A stretch of DNA of 31,703 nt from Prevotella sp. (GCA_024681875.1 JAILAA010000013.1:1-31703), one strand, 5' to 3'. Positions 19,531 to 27,288 are shown, counted from the stretch's first letter. Notes: a model not told the origin generated them from the sequence alone. Numbers and translations: made by a program.

Positions 19531-20937
19531 TTAGTAGAATTTGAAATAGCGGCGGGCGTTGTTGTAGCTGATGTCCTCCACCATGCGGCCTAATAATTCG
19601 CGGTCATCAGGCAGCAGGCCCTTCTCCACGTCGTTGCCGAGGAGGTTGCAGAGGATGCGGCGGAAATACTCGTGGCGCGGATAGCTGAGGAACGAGCGGC
19701 TGTCGGTGAGCATACCCACGAAGCGGCTCAGCAGACCGAGCACAGAGAGGGCGTTCATCTGCTTGATCATGCCGTCCATCTGGTCGTTGAACCACCAGCC
19801 TGAACCGAACTGAATCTTGCCTGGCTCACCACCCTGGAAGTTACCCAGCATGGTGGCGATGACCTCGTTGGCGCAGGGATTCAGTGTGTAGAGGATGGTG
19901 CGGGTGAGCTTGCCCTTCATGTTCAGCCTGTTGAGGAATTTTGACATGGCTTTGGCAGTGTTGAACTCGCCGATGGAGTCGAAGCCAGTGTCGGGACCAA
20001 GTTGGTTGTACATGGCGGTGTTGTTGTCGCGGATGGCGCCGTAGTGGAACTGCTGTGTCCAATCGCTGTCGGCGTCCATTTCAGCCATCACAGAGAGGAA
20101 GCAGTTCTTGTACTGGCGAACTTCCTGGTTGGAGAGACGTTGGCCACGCATGGCCTTCTCGAAGATGACCTCAATCTGTGAGTCGGTGTACTCCTCGTCG
20201 TAGAACTCCTCGATGCCGTGGTCGCTGAGCTTGCAGCCGTTAGCGGCGAAGAAGTCGTGACGTTTCTGCAGGGCGTCGATCATATCGGCGAACTTCACGA
20301 TGTTGACACCGCTCACCTTGGCCAGCTGCTCGACGTAGACGGCAAACTCGGGCTTTTCGATGTTCATGGCCTTGTCAGGGCGCCAGGCGGGAATCATCAT
20401 CGGGTCGTCCTGAGCCTTGTGCTTGGCGTATTCGATGTGGTTGTGCAGGTCGTCGACAGGGTCGTCGGTGGTGCAGACGCACTCCACGTGATAGTGCTTC
20501 ATCAGGCCACGGGCTGAGAACTCGGGCTGCTTCAGCTTCTCGTTGCACTCGTCGAAGATCTCGCGTGCCGTCTTGGGCGAAAGGAGCTTCTCGATGCCGA
20601 AAGCGGTCTTCAGCTCGAGGTGCGTCCAGTGGTAGAGCGGGTTGCGCAGGGTGTAGGGCACGGTCTCGGCCCATTTCTCGAACTTTTCCCAGTCGGTGGT
20701 GTCCTTACCAGTGCAGACGCGCTCGTCGATGCCGTTGGTACGCATGGCACGCGACTTGTAGTGGTCGCCGCCCAGCCACAGCTCGGTGATGCTCTTGAAG
20801 CGGTGGTCGTTGGCCACCATCTCAGGGATGAGGTGGCAGTGGTAGTCGATGATGGGCATCTTGGCCGCATGGTTGTGGTAGAGGTCTTGTGCAATCTCGG
20901 TCTCTAAGACAAAGTTCTTGTCGTTGAAAGCTTTCAT
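19531..20937 (-). CDS. uxaC: Glucuronate/galacturonate isomerase
   Basis: A 468-aa uronate isomerase of the amidohydrolase superfamily, the usual length for UxaC. It interconverts D-glucuronate/D-fructuronate and D-galacturonate/D-tagaturonate in the cytoplasm. The metal-binding HxH is in IIDYHCHLIPEMVAND (H33, H35). ITELWLGGDHYKSRAMRTNG, VCTTDDPVDDLHNH, FHYGAIRDNNTAMYNQLGPDTGFDSIG and SRSFLSYPRHEYFRRILCNLLG are characteristic blocks. It starts 31 bp downstream of kdgK on the minus strand and ends at a strong terminator, so it is the last gene of the patatin-kdgK-uxaC unit. Its product tagaturonate is the substrate of the convergent uxaB. Confidence 0.96.
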   Translation of the reverse strand: MKAFNDKNFVLETEIAQDLYHNHAAKMPIIDYHCHLIPEMVANDHRFKSITELWLGGDHYKSRAMRTNGIDERVCTGKDTTDWEKFEKWAETVPYTLRNPLYHWTHLELKTAFGIEKLLSPKTAREIFDECNEKLKQPEFSARGLMKHYHVECVCTTDDPVDDLHNHIEYAKHKAQDDPMMIPAWRPDKAMNIEKPEFAVYVEQLAKVSGVNIVKFADMIDALQKRHDFFAANGCKLSDHGIEEFYDEEYTDSQIEVIFEKAMRGQRLSNQEVRQYKNCFLSVMAEMDADSDWTQQFHYGAIRDNNTAMYNQLGPDTGFDSIGEFNTAKAMSKFLNRLNMKGKLTRTILYTLNPCANEVIATMLGNFQGGEPGKIQFGSGWWFNDQMDGMIKQMNALSVLGLLSRFVGMLTDSRSFLSYPRHEYFRRILCNLLGNDVEKGLLPDDRELLGRMVEDISYNNARRYFKFY

Positions 20938-20968
20938 GTCTTTTTGTTTGTTTTAATGGATTGTGTTT

Positions 20969-22009
20969 TTATTGATTTGCTAATAATTCGGTTATTTCTT
21001 CATCGGTGGCAAGGTTGAAGTCGCCAGGGATGGTATTTTTCAAAGCTGAGGCAGCAAGCGAGTAGTTAACCTGTTGCTGCGGATCGTTGGGGAAGGCGTT
21101 GACGCTGTGCAGGAGGCCGGCCATGAAGGCATCGCCCACACCAGAGGGGTCTACCACGCCGTTGATGTCGTGGATGGGAGCCTTATACAACTGATAGCTC
21201 TTTCCGTCGTCGTCGCTTGAGTAGAGTAGGGCAGTGAGCAGATGGCGGCTGCTTGCCACCATGTTGCGCATACCCATGAGCCATTTGCGGCAGCGGGGAT
21301 ATTGGCGGTGCAGGTCTTCGAACCACTCGCGGTATTCGTCCATCTGCATCTCGAATTTCGTATCGGTGGCGGTATAGGGCGGCTGCTTGCGCTGGCAGAG
21401 GTATTCAAACTCGATGGCGTCGCCAAACATCAGGTCGCAGCGAGAGAGCAGCAGGCCGAGGGTGGAACGTGGGTCGGCGCCATCGTAGCGCCACAGATTC
21501 TTGCGGTAGTTGATGTCGTAGGACACGAGCACGCCGAGGCGGTCGGCTACGTCAAGGGCTTCGAGGGTAGCGTCTAATGAGCTGCGCGAGATGGCGGCGG
21601 TGATGCCTGTGACATGCAGCACGGCGGCATCCTTCAGAATCTCTTCCCAAGGCATCATGCCAGGCTTCAGCTCCGAGCTGGCGGAATTCGCGCGGTCGTA
21701 GACCACCTTGGCGGAGCGCATACCGGCAGCAGGCTCGAAGTAATAGGTGCCGATGCGTTGGCCGCCAAACAATACGTGGCGGCAGTCGACGCCCAGCTCT
21801 TGCAGGCGCATCAGGCCGGCGTGGCCTACAGGGGTATCTGGCAGGCGGGTCACATATTCCACCTTGTCTCCCAGCGTGGCAAGCGAAACGGCCACATTAG
21901 CCTCGCTTCCGCCATATTTGCAGGTAAAATAATCACCCTGCGATAGGCGCTGGTGATCGTTTTTGGAGAGGCGGAGCAGCAACTCGCCGAAGGTTACAAT
22001 CTTTTTCAA
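20969..22009 (-). CDS. kdgK: 2-dehydro-3-deoxygluconokinase (KDG kinase), TTG start
   Basis: A 346-aa PfkB-family sugar kinase that would phosphorylate 2-keto-3-deoxygluconate to KDPG. It opens KKIVTFGELLLRLS, has the substrate-side motif YGGSEANVAVSLATLG (32-47) and the ATP/anion-hole motif DPSGVGDAFMAG (287-298) with catalytic Asp293. There is no in-frame ATG or GTG upstream before a stop at 22022-22024, so the TTG at 22009 is the most probable start; it is supplied by a TTGAAA-type repeat that fills the gap to the patatin gene. Being next to uxaC supports KDG over other PfkB substrates such as fructose or ribose. The next enzyme (KDPG aldolase) is not in the window. Confidence 0.87.
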   Translation of the reverse strand: MKKIVTFGELLLRLSKNDHQRLSQGDYFTCKYGGSEANVAVSLATLGDKVEYVTRLPDTPVGHAGLMRLQELGVDCRHVLFGGQRIGTYYFEPAAGMRSAKVVYDRANSASSELKPGMMPWEEILKDAAVLHVTGITAAISRSSLDATLEALDVADRLGVLVSYDINYRKNLWRYDGADPRSTLGLLLSRCDLMFGDAIEFEYLCQRKQPPYTATDTKFEMQMDEYREWFEDLHRQYPRCRKWLMGMRNMVASSRHLLTALLYSSDDDGKSYQLYKAPIHDINGVVDPSGVGDAFMAGLLHSVNAFPNDPQQQVNYSLAASALKNTIPGDFNLATDEEITELLANQ

Positions 22010-22045
22010 TCTTTCAATCTTTCAATTTTTCAATCCTTCAATTTT
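21996..22045 (-). repeat. TTGAAA-type tandem repeat at the patatin/kdgK junction
   Basis: On the minus strand the region reads as degenerate copies of ATTGAAAG/ATTGAAAA. It encodes the last residues of the patatin protein (KLKD), provides its TGA stop (22030-22032), fills the 20-bp gap and provides the TTG start of kdgK. A close relative lies at 23886-23918. Confidence 0.75.
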
Positions 22046-23013
22046 TGCAGCGCAGGCAGTTGTCTGCGGGCACTCTGTTCACCTACGGCAATCATACGCA
22101 CCATGCTCTCGTTGCCGAAGCTGGAGGCGTCGTAGTCGGGTAGGGGAGGGTTGATGTAGATATCGCAGTGCTGGCGGTTCTCGTTGTATTTGGTGATGTC
22201 GGGCCGTGTGAGCACCCAGTTGGCGATAGGGCCAAGACCCACCATGTCGGCTAAAGAGGTGAGGATGTTGTCGTCAGACTTGCGATTTTGGGGTTTCTCC
22301 TGTTGCAGGTCAACAGCGATAATGAAGTCGGCCCCCATCTTACGGCATACGTCGACAGGCAGGTTGTTCATCATTCCTCCGTCGACAAGCTGTTCGCCGT
22401 CAATCTCCACAGGCTTGAAGACCCCGGGGATAGCCATTGAGGCACGGACAGCGCGTGGCAGCGTGCCCCTGCTGAGCACTACCTCCTCGGCCTCCATCAT
22501 CGAGGCGGCGACACAACGGAAGGGAATGGGCAGACAGTCGAACTCCACGCAGCCCTTGGCGGCAAGCATCGAGTCGACGACCTGCTCCACACGGCCTCCG
22601 CGAAGTATGCCAAAGGCTGTGCTGTTTTTGTCAAGGACGGGGAAGCCGAAGACATAGGTAATGCCTTTCACCACTTTGTAGGGCTCGCCGCTAAGGTCGG
22701 CACGACGGTCGGTAAGCAGTGATAGCCATTCCTGCTGACTGAACATCTCTTCCAGTTCGGTGGCAGAATAGCCGGCGGCATAGAGGCTGCCGACGATGGC
22801 GCCGATGCTCGTTCCTACAATGTAGTCGGGACGGATGCCCGCCTCCTCCAGCACCTTCAGCACGCCTACTTCAGCTCCGCCTTTGGCGCCGCCACCGCCT
22901 AATACGAGGCCGATTTTTTGCGCCCTTGCAGGGCTAAATGATAAATGAAAAATGATAAATGATAAACTCAACAGCCTACCAATAACTTTAATGTCTCGTT
23001 TTGTCAAACTCAT
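22030..23013 (-). CDS. Patatin-like phospholipase (RssA/PNPLA type), secreted, without barrel domain
   Basis: A 327-aa protein from ATG 23013; a longer frame would need TTG. The N-terminus has a signal-peptide-like hydrophobic stretch (LLSLSFIIFHLSFSPARAQ) that is encoded mostly by an ATGATAA-type repeat. The patatin fold follows: oxyanion loop GGGGAKGGAEVGVL, nucleophile elbow GTSIG (Ser69), and the Asp of DGGMMNNLP (Asp211) complete the Ser-Asp dyad. Such enzymes are lipid acyl hydrolases. Many Bacteroidota homologues continue into a C-terminal outer-membrane barrel of several hundred residues; this one stops soon after the patatin domain, with its last codons and stop lying in a tandem repeat. 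It precedes kdgK by 20 bp, so it is transcribed with the uronate genes, though no metabolic link is obvious. Confidence 0.87.
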   Translation of the reverse strand: MSLTKRDIKVIGRLLSLSFIIFHLSFSPARAQKIGLVLGGGGAKGGAEVGVLKVLEEAGIRPDYIVGTSIGAIVGSLYAAGYSATELEEMFSQQEWLSLLTDRRADLSGEPYKVVKGITYVFGFPVLDKNSTAFGILRGGRVEQVVDSMLAAKGCVEFDCLPIPFRCVAASMMEAEEVVLSRGTLPRAVRASMAIPGVFKPVEIDGEQLVDGGMMNNLPVDVCRKMGADFIIAVDLQQEKPQNRKSDDNILTSLADMVGLGPIANWVLTRPDITKYNENRQHCDIYINPPLPDYDASSFGNESMVRMIAVGEQSARRQLPALQKLKD

Positions 23014-23065
23014 AGCGCAGCCTATATCATTTATCAATTATCATTTTTCATTTAGGGCAAAGCCC
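22922..23065. repeat. Composite inverted repeat over the patatin gene start
   Basis: Left arm: GCCCTTGCAGGGC (22922-22934) followed by an ATGATAA-rich 30-mer (22935-22964). Right arm: the inverted 30-mer (23025-23054, 27 of 30 complementary) followed by GGGCAAAGCCC (23055-23065). About 60 bp separate the arms, and the patatin ATG (23013) lies in that spacer. Confidence 0.75.
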
Positions 23066-23071
23066 GCTCGC

Positions 23072-23854
23072 TTACTTCACCAGGATCTTCTGACCCTTGA
23101 CGATGTAGAGACCGTTGTGCAGGTTGTTCACCTGGTTGGCTGGAATCTGTGATGCCACCTTTGCACCGGCCGTGTTGTAGACGTCAACGAGCTCGTCCTG
23201 ACGGGCGATGGCATTGATGCTGGTAGCCTCGCCGTATCCAATATGCTGTGCGGTGAGCAGCTTGCTGGTACCGGATGACAGACGGATATAGCAACGGGTG
23301 GCATAGAAGCCTGTGGTGTTCTCCATTCCTACAGAGACGAAGCGCACCTCGCTGTTGTCGCGAGCCAGCACGCCATAGAGCCCCTGGCCTTCGGTCTGTG
23401 TCTGAGCGCCTTCCATCGTCACCTTCTCGCCACTCTGTGTGGTGAAGGTCAGCGTGGCCTGGCCTTGTGTCACCTCGGCCTGTTTCACAATCTTCTTGTT
23501 GCCTGCCTCGCCTGTATAGTAGAGCATGTAGGGGGTGTTGGCCTCGAGACCGCTCTGCTTGCAGTCGATGAAGTTCAGTGTAACGCCGTTCATGTCGTTG
23601 TCCTCAGCGCTGAAGAGACGCTCCAGACGGCAGTCGCTGCCGAAGACATCGTTCAGCTCCTGCTCGCTCATCGAGAAGGGCAGGGCCACGGTGTTCCAGC
23701 CGGTGAAGACGTAGCGGTTGACGGTGATGTTACACATTTTTCCGTCGTACTTGGCCAGATTCGTGCCGTTATACGTGCTCAGAATGAGCTTCTCCTGTGC
23801 CTGTGCACCCAGAGAGAGTGCAGCCATTGCTGCAATAACCAATAGTTTCTTCAT
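23072..23854 (-). CDS. Secreted protein with T9SS-like C-terminal domain
   Basis: A 260-aa protein with a clear signal peptide (MKKLLVIAAMAALSLGAQAQ, cleavage after AQAQ or AQA). The mature part is beta-rich (ITVNRYVFTGWNTVALPFSMSEQELNDVFG, TPYMLYYTGEAG) and has no catalytic motif I can recognise. The C-terminus VDVYNTAGAKVASQIPANQVNNLHNGLYIVKGQKILVK has the sequence character of a type A type-IX-secretion sorting domain: a turn with Gly, then GLYIV.G and a basic final strand. It is therefore probably exported across the outer membrane or surface-attached. It is flanked by the MFS gene upstream (49-bp gap) and the patatin gene downstream (58-bp gap). Function unknown. Confidence 0.75.
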   Translation of the reverse strand: MKKLLVIAAMAALSLGAQAQEKLILSTYNGTNLAKYDGKMCNITVNRYVFTGWNTVALPFSMSEQELNDVFGSDCRLERLFSAEDNDMNGVTLNFIDCKQSGLEANTPYMLYYTGEAGNKKIVKQAEVTQGQATLTFTTQSGEKVTMEGAQTQTEGQGLYGVLARDNSEVRFVSVGMENTTGFYATRCYIRLSSGTSKLLTAQHIGYGEATSINAIARQDELVDVYNTAGAKVASQIPANQVNNLHNGLYIVKGQKILVK

Positions 23855-23885
23855 AGTTCTTTGTTTTAGTGTTTATTGTTGAGTA

Positions 23886-23918
23886 ACTTAATTTTTCAAC
23901 TTTTCAATTTTTCAATTC
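23886..23918 (-). repeat. TTGAAAA-type tandem repeat at the 3' end of the MFS gene
   Basis: On the minus strand, repeated TTGAAAAA/TTGAAAAG units encode the last residues (LKN) and the TGA stop of the MFS gene and run on toward the next gene. It is the same unit type as 21996-22045. Confidence 0.7.
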
Positions 23919-25541
23919 TTCCTCTTTGATGTTCGGCTGCTCCAAACCGAGGTTTTTCTTGCGGTCAACCACCTTCAGAGCCAGACCTAAAAGCAGGGCT
24001 GCCACGCCGAGGCAGGCCAACATGACCAGCGGTGCGGTGTAGTCCTTCTGTGTGGGGTCGGTTACGCCTTCGTTGGTGGCATCAAGCACCTTGCCGATAA
24101 GAAGGGGGAAGAGCCACAGTCCGATGTTCTGTATCCAGAAGATGAGTGCGTATGCCGAGCCGATGATCTTCGGCTCTACGAGCTTGGGAACGGAGGGCCA
24201 TAATGAAGCAGGTACCAGCGAGAAGGATGCTCCAAGAACGAGGATGGTGAGGTAGGCCACGATGATGCCGCCTACGGCAGCCCCCTTGAACATGGGCAGG
24301 ATGAAGGCAAACGTCAGATGGCAGCCGATAAGCAGCAGCGAGCCCAGCACGAGCATCGATGCGGCCTTGCCTTTATGGTCTACGTAGCTGCCCAGGATGG
24401 GAGTGATGAGCACTGCCAGCAAGGGGAATACAGCAAAGATATACTCGGCCGACTGGCGCATGTAGCCCATATAGCAGTAGACGATGAGTGCAATCACAGA
24501 GGTGGCCAGCAAGGCGTAGCGCGTCTGCTGCTTCTTCTGGAAGTTGCTGGCAAAGCCTGCGGCAGCCACGATGAGCATCACGACATACTGCCAGATGGTA
24601 ACGGCCTGTCCGGCCCAGAAAGAGTCCTCAGCCGGAGCAGTGAACTGGAGGTTGCATTGCAACATGTTAACGGCATACTTCTGGAAGGGGAAGATGGCCG
24701 AATAGTAGAGTACGCAGAGCAGGGCTACGAGCCAGAATCCGCTCGAGGTGAGTATCTGCCCCAGGTCGCTTATCTTGAACGGGTCGTCCTTTTCCTCGCC
24801 TTCGCCCGTCTGTGCGTCGAGCTTGCGGTCCATGAAGAAATAAACGATGAACATGATGAGGGCGATGCACAGCAGCACAACGCCGAAGGCCACCGAGCGG
24901 CTCACGCTGATATTGCCGCCCAGCTTGCAGAAGAAGGGCGAGAAGATCATACATGTGGCAACGCCGAGACGTGCCAACGCCATCTCCGATCCCATGGCCA
25001 ATGCCATCTCGCGGCCCTTAAACCATTTCACGATGCCTCGCGACACGGTGATGCCTGCCATCTCGCAACCGCAGCCGAAAATCATGAAGCCGCAGGCTGC
25101 CAGCTTGGCCGAAGCGGGCATTCCTTCGTAGAACGGACTGACGCCCAGTTCGTCAAAGCCGGGTATGTAGTTCAGGTTGTCGGTAAACCACTGCTCCAGG
25201 CCGCTTCCCTGGAATCCGTCGGTCATGGCGTACCATTTGATGATGGCACCCACGAGCATGACGGCGCCTGAGAGAATGGCTGTGAAGCGCACGCCCATCT
25301 TGTCGAGGATGATGCCGGCAAAGATAAGGAAGAAAACGAACACGTTGAGGAAAACCTCCGATCCTTGCATGGTACCGAAGGCCGTGCCGTCCCATCCTCT
25401 GGTGTCCTGCACCTCCTTGAAGATGGGCGAGAGGATGTCCATGAAGATATAGCTGCAGAACATGGCCAAGGCCAGCAGCAGCAGGGCTGTCCACCGCATG
25501 GCGGCGGAATCACGTAAAGTCTTTTGTATTGCTTGTGACAT
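23904..25541 (-). CDS. MFS transporter (MFSD1-like), substrate unknown
   Basis: A 545-aa membrane protein starting at ATG 25541 (an upstream TTG, 25547, is less likely). About 12 hydrophobic segments are visible, with the first pair carrying FCSYIFMDILSPIFKEVQDTRGWDGTAFGTMQGSEVFLNV and a cytoplasmic-loop motif GIILDKMGVRF typical of MFS loop 2-3. A charged central loop (DRKLDAQTGEGEEKDDPFKISD) separates two six-helix halves, and GSYVDHKGKA marks the equivalent loop of the second half. The arrangement resembles MFSD1-type permeases. It follows rpiB by 47 bp, so it may be co-transcribed with it, but neither gene names the substrate. Its last three codons and stop come from a tandem repeat. Confidence 0.82.
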   Translation of the reverse strand: MSQAIQKTLRDSAAMRWTALLLLALAMFCSYIFMDILSPIFKEVQDTRGWDGTAFGTMQGSEVFLNVFVFFLIFAGIILDKMGVRFTAILSGAVMLVGAIIKWYAMTDGFQGSGLEQWFTDNLNYIPGFDELGVSPFYEGMPASAKLAACGFMIFGCGCEMAGITVSRGIVKWFKGREMALAMGSEMALARLGVATCMIFSPFFCKLGGNISVSRSVAFGVVLLCIALIMFIVYFFMDRKLDAQTGEGEEKDDPFKISDLGQILTSSGFWLVALLCVLYYSAIFPFQKYAVNMLQCNLQFTAPAEDSFWAGQAVTIWQYVVMLIVAAAGFASNFQKKQQTRYALLATSVIALIVYCYMGYMRQSAEYIFAVFPLLAVLITPILGSYVDHKGKAASMLVLGSLLLIGCHLTFAFILPMFKGAAVGGIIVAYLTILVLGASFSLVPASLWPSVPKLVEPKIIGSAYALIFWIQNIGLWLFPLLIGKVLDATNEGVTDPTQKDYTAPLVMLACLGVAALLLGLALKVVDRKKNLGLEQPNIKEEELKN

Positions 25542-25588
25542 TTTCAATAATCGTTAACCAATAAACAATAACCGTTAACCAACAATCG
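25542..25588 (-). repeat. GGTTAACG-containing tandem repeat between rpiB and the MFS gene
   Basis: On the minus strand the 47-bp gap consists of degenerate direct repeats: GTTGGTTAACGGTTATTG and ATTGGTTAACGATTATTG differ at two positions and are separated by 3 nt. No promoter consensus is visible in it. Confidence 0.7.
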
Positions 25589-26026
25589 TTAGACGGGTAT
25601 TTTATCTATTCTCTTCTGGTGACGTCCGCCCTCGAACTCAGTGGCGAAATACTCGTCCATGATCTTGCGGGCCATGTCCTCGTCGATGAATCGTCCGGGC
25701 ATCACCAGCACGTTGGCATTGTTGTGCTGACGGATGAGGTGGGCAATCTCGGGAATCCAGCAAAGGCCGGCGCGAATCGACTGGTGCTTGTTCAGCGTCA
25801 TGTTGATGCCCTCGCCGCTGCCGCAGATGGCGATGCCGGGGAAAACCTCCCCCTCTTCAATGCCGCGGGCTAGGGCGTGGCCGAAGTCGCTGTAGTCACA
25901 CGAATCCTCGGTGTAGGTGCCGTAGTCCTTGTAGGCCCAGCCTTTTTCATCGAGGTACTTCTTAACGAATTGTTTCAACGGAAAACCTGCGTGGTCGCTG
26001 GCTATTCCGATAGTCTTCATTTCCAT
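25589..26026 (-). CDS. rpiB: Ribose-5-phosphate isomerase B
   Basis: A 145-aa RpiB/LacA-LacB family protein, the standard length. It interconverts ribose 5-phosphate and ribulose 5-phosphate in the pentose phosphate pathway. Diagnostic residues: IGIASDHAGFPLK near the start (Asp-His for substrate), YSDFGHALARGI, the catalytic-loop ICGSGEGINMTLNKHQSIRAGLCW with the active-site Cys, and HNNANVLVMPGRFID. The start could be ATG 26026 or ATG 26020 (MEMK). A -7-like TACCTTTG (minus strand 26078-26085) is 52 bp upstream, though no good -33 accompanies it. It is followed by the MFS gene in the same direction. The related allose-6-phosphate or galactose-6-phosphate isomerases are less likely because the motifs are of the RpiB type. 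Confidence 0.94.
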   Translation of the reverse strand: MEMKTIGIASDHAGFPLKQFVKKYLDEKGWAYKDYGTYTEDSCDYSDFGHALARGIEEGEVFPGIAICGSGEGINMTLNKHQSIRAGLCWIPEIAHLIRQHNNANVLVMPGRFIDEDMARKIMDEYFATEFEGGRHQKRIDKIPV

Positions 26027-26077
26027 TTAGAATGTATATTATTTAATAATGATGATCCCGATATGGTTTATCATCGG

Positions 26078-26085
26078 CAAAGGTA
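26078..26085 (-). promoter_or_regulatory. Possible -7 element of rpiB
   Basis: TACCTTTG on the minus strand, about 52 bp upstream of the rpiB start. No TTTG is present at 19-21 nt, so support is partial. Confidence 0.35.
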
Positions 26086-26154
26086 AGAAATAATTGTGAA
26101 AAAGAAGTACGAATACCTTTAAAAAAAATAAAAAGGAGGGTATTCTTTAAATCT

Positions 26155-26203
26155 GGAGAAAAAACATTGCGGCCGCCATCCATCATGGACAGCGGCCGCA
26201 ATG
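26155..26203 (-). terminator. Rho-independent terminator of fba
   Basis: A perfect 12-bp GC-rich stem, CATTGCGGCCGC (26165-26176) with GCGGCCGCAATG (26192-26203), and on the minus strand a T-run follows (TTTTTTC, 26158-26164). It begins 15 bp beyond the stop of fba. Confidence 0.9.
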
Positions 26204-26217
26204 AAATGTGATTATCC

Positions 26218-27228
26218 TTAATCCAACTGAGCCAGCTTGTTGTCCGAGCCCAGCACGTCGATGATCTTGTGCTTGTACATCTTCTCCATCTCGTCGCGAG
26301 CGGGGCCGCAGAACTTGCGGGGGTCGAACTCACCGGGTTTGTCGTGCAGCACGCGGCGCACGGCAGCGGTGAAGGCCAGACGTGAGTCAGAGTCGATGTT
26401 GATCTTGCAGACGGCGCTCTTCGAGGCCTTGCGCAGCTGCTCCTCGGGAATACCGATAGCATCAGGCAGCTTGCCGCCCAGTGAGTTGATCTCGTCGACA
26501 TACTCCTGGGGCACGCTTGACGAGCCGTGGAGCACGATGGGGAATCCGGGCAGCTCCTTCATCACGGCGTCGAGCACGTCGAATGCAAGGGGAGGAGGCA
26601 CGAGCTTGCCGGTCTTCGGGTCGCGGGTGCACTGCTCGGGAGTGAACTTATAGGCGCCGTGGCTGGTGCCGATAGAGATAGCCAGCGAGTCGCAGCCTGA
26701 ACGCTGTGAGAACTCAATTACCTCCTCGGGCTTGGTGTAGTGGCTCTCGGCAGCACTCACCTCGTCCTCAACGCCGGCCAGTACGCCGAGCTCAGCCTCA
26801 ACGGTCACGTCGAACTGGTGGGCATAGTCCACCACCTTCTTTGTCAGGGCGATGTTCTCCTCGAAGGGCAGGTGGCTGGCGTCGATCATCACGCTTGAGA
26901 AGCCGTAGTCGATGCAGCTCTTGCAAGTCTCGAAGCTGTCACCGTGATCCAGGTGCAACACAATCTCCGGATGCTTGCAGCCCAGCTCCTTGGCATACTC
27001 CACGGCACCCTGAGCCATATAGCGCAGCAGCGTGGCGTTGGCATAGTTGCGGGCACCCTTTGACACCTGCAGGATGACGGGGCTCTTCAGGTCGCTGCTG
27101 GCCTTGATGATAGCCTGCAGCTGCTCCATGTTGTTGAAGTTGAAGGCGGGAATGGCATAGCCGCCGTTGATGGCACGTGCGAACATCTCACGGGTGTTCA
27201 CGAGGCCTAAACTCTTGTAATCTACCAT
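26218..27228 (-). CDS. fba: Class II fructose-bisphosphate aldolase
   Basis: A 336-aa zinc-dependent aldolase that cleaves fructose 1,6-bisphosphate to dihydroxyacetone phosphate and glyceraldehyde 3-phosphate, central to glycolysis and gluconeogenesis. Class II landmarks are AIPAFNFNNMEQLQAI, the catalytic/zinc block VLHLDHGDS, SVMIDASHLPFEENI, VEAELGVLAG, IGTSHGAYKF and the phosphate-binding IVLHGSSSVP and KINIDSDSRLAF. It appears as a single-gene unit: a strong terminator follows, and a partial promoter and a tandem-repeat leader precede it. The DPRKF...EMEKMYKHKIIDVLGS tail matches the group typical of Bacteroidota. Tagatose-bisphosphate aldolase is a paralogue possibility but less likely for an isolated housekeeping copy. 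Confidence 0.95.
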   Translation of the reverse strand: MVDYKSLGLVNTREMFARAINGGYAIPAFNFNNMEQLQAIIKASSDLKSPVILQVSKGARNYANATLLRYMAQGAVEYAKELGCKHPEIVLHLDHGDSFETCKSCIDYGFSSVMIDASHLPFEENIALTKKVVDYAHQFDVTVEAELGVLAGVEDEVSAAESHYTKPEEVIEFSQRSGCDSLAISIGTSHGAYKFTPEQCTRDPKTGKLVPPPLAFDVLDAVMKELPGFPIVLHGSSSVPQEYVDEINSLGGKLPDAIGIPEEQLRKASKSAVCKINIDSDSRLAFTAAVRRVLHDKPGEFDPRKFCGPARDEMEKMYKHKIIDVLGSDNKLAQLD

Positions 27229-27275
27229 GATAATTTACGATTAAACGATTTACGATTTACAATTCATTAAAATAT
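27229..27275 (-). repeat. GTAAATC-type heptamer repeat in the fba leader
   Basis: On the minus strand the leader reads TTGTAAATCGTAAATCG followed by TTTAATCGTAAATTATC, degenerate tandem copies of GTAAATC, between the putative promoter and the ATG. Confidence 0.7.
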
Positions 27276-27280
27276 TGGCG

Positions 27281-27288
27281 CAAAATTA
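27281..27288 (-). promoter_or_regulatory. Putative -7 element of fba
   Basis: TAATTTTG on the minus strand fits TAnnTTTG. A TTCG lies 20 nt upstream (27309-27312), one base from TTTG. The leader would be about 46 nt. Confidence 0.45.

Noticed and set aside
22290..22315. A third copy of the TGTTGC-type coding palindrome in the patatin gene
   Set aside because: Only six bases pair and the residues (AVDLQQ) are family-conserved, so it is not an inserted repeat.
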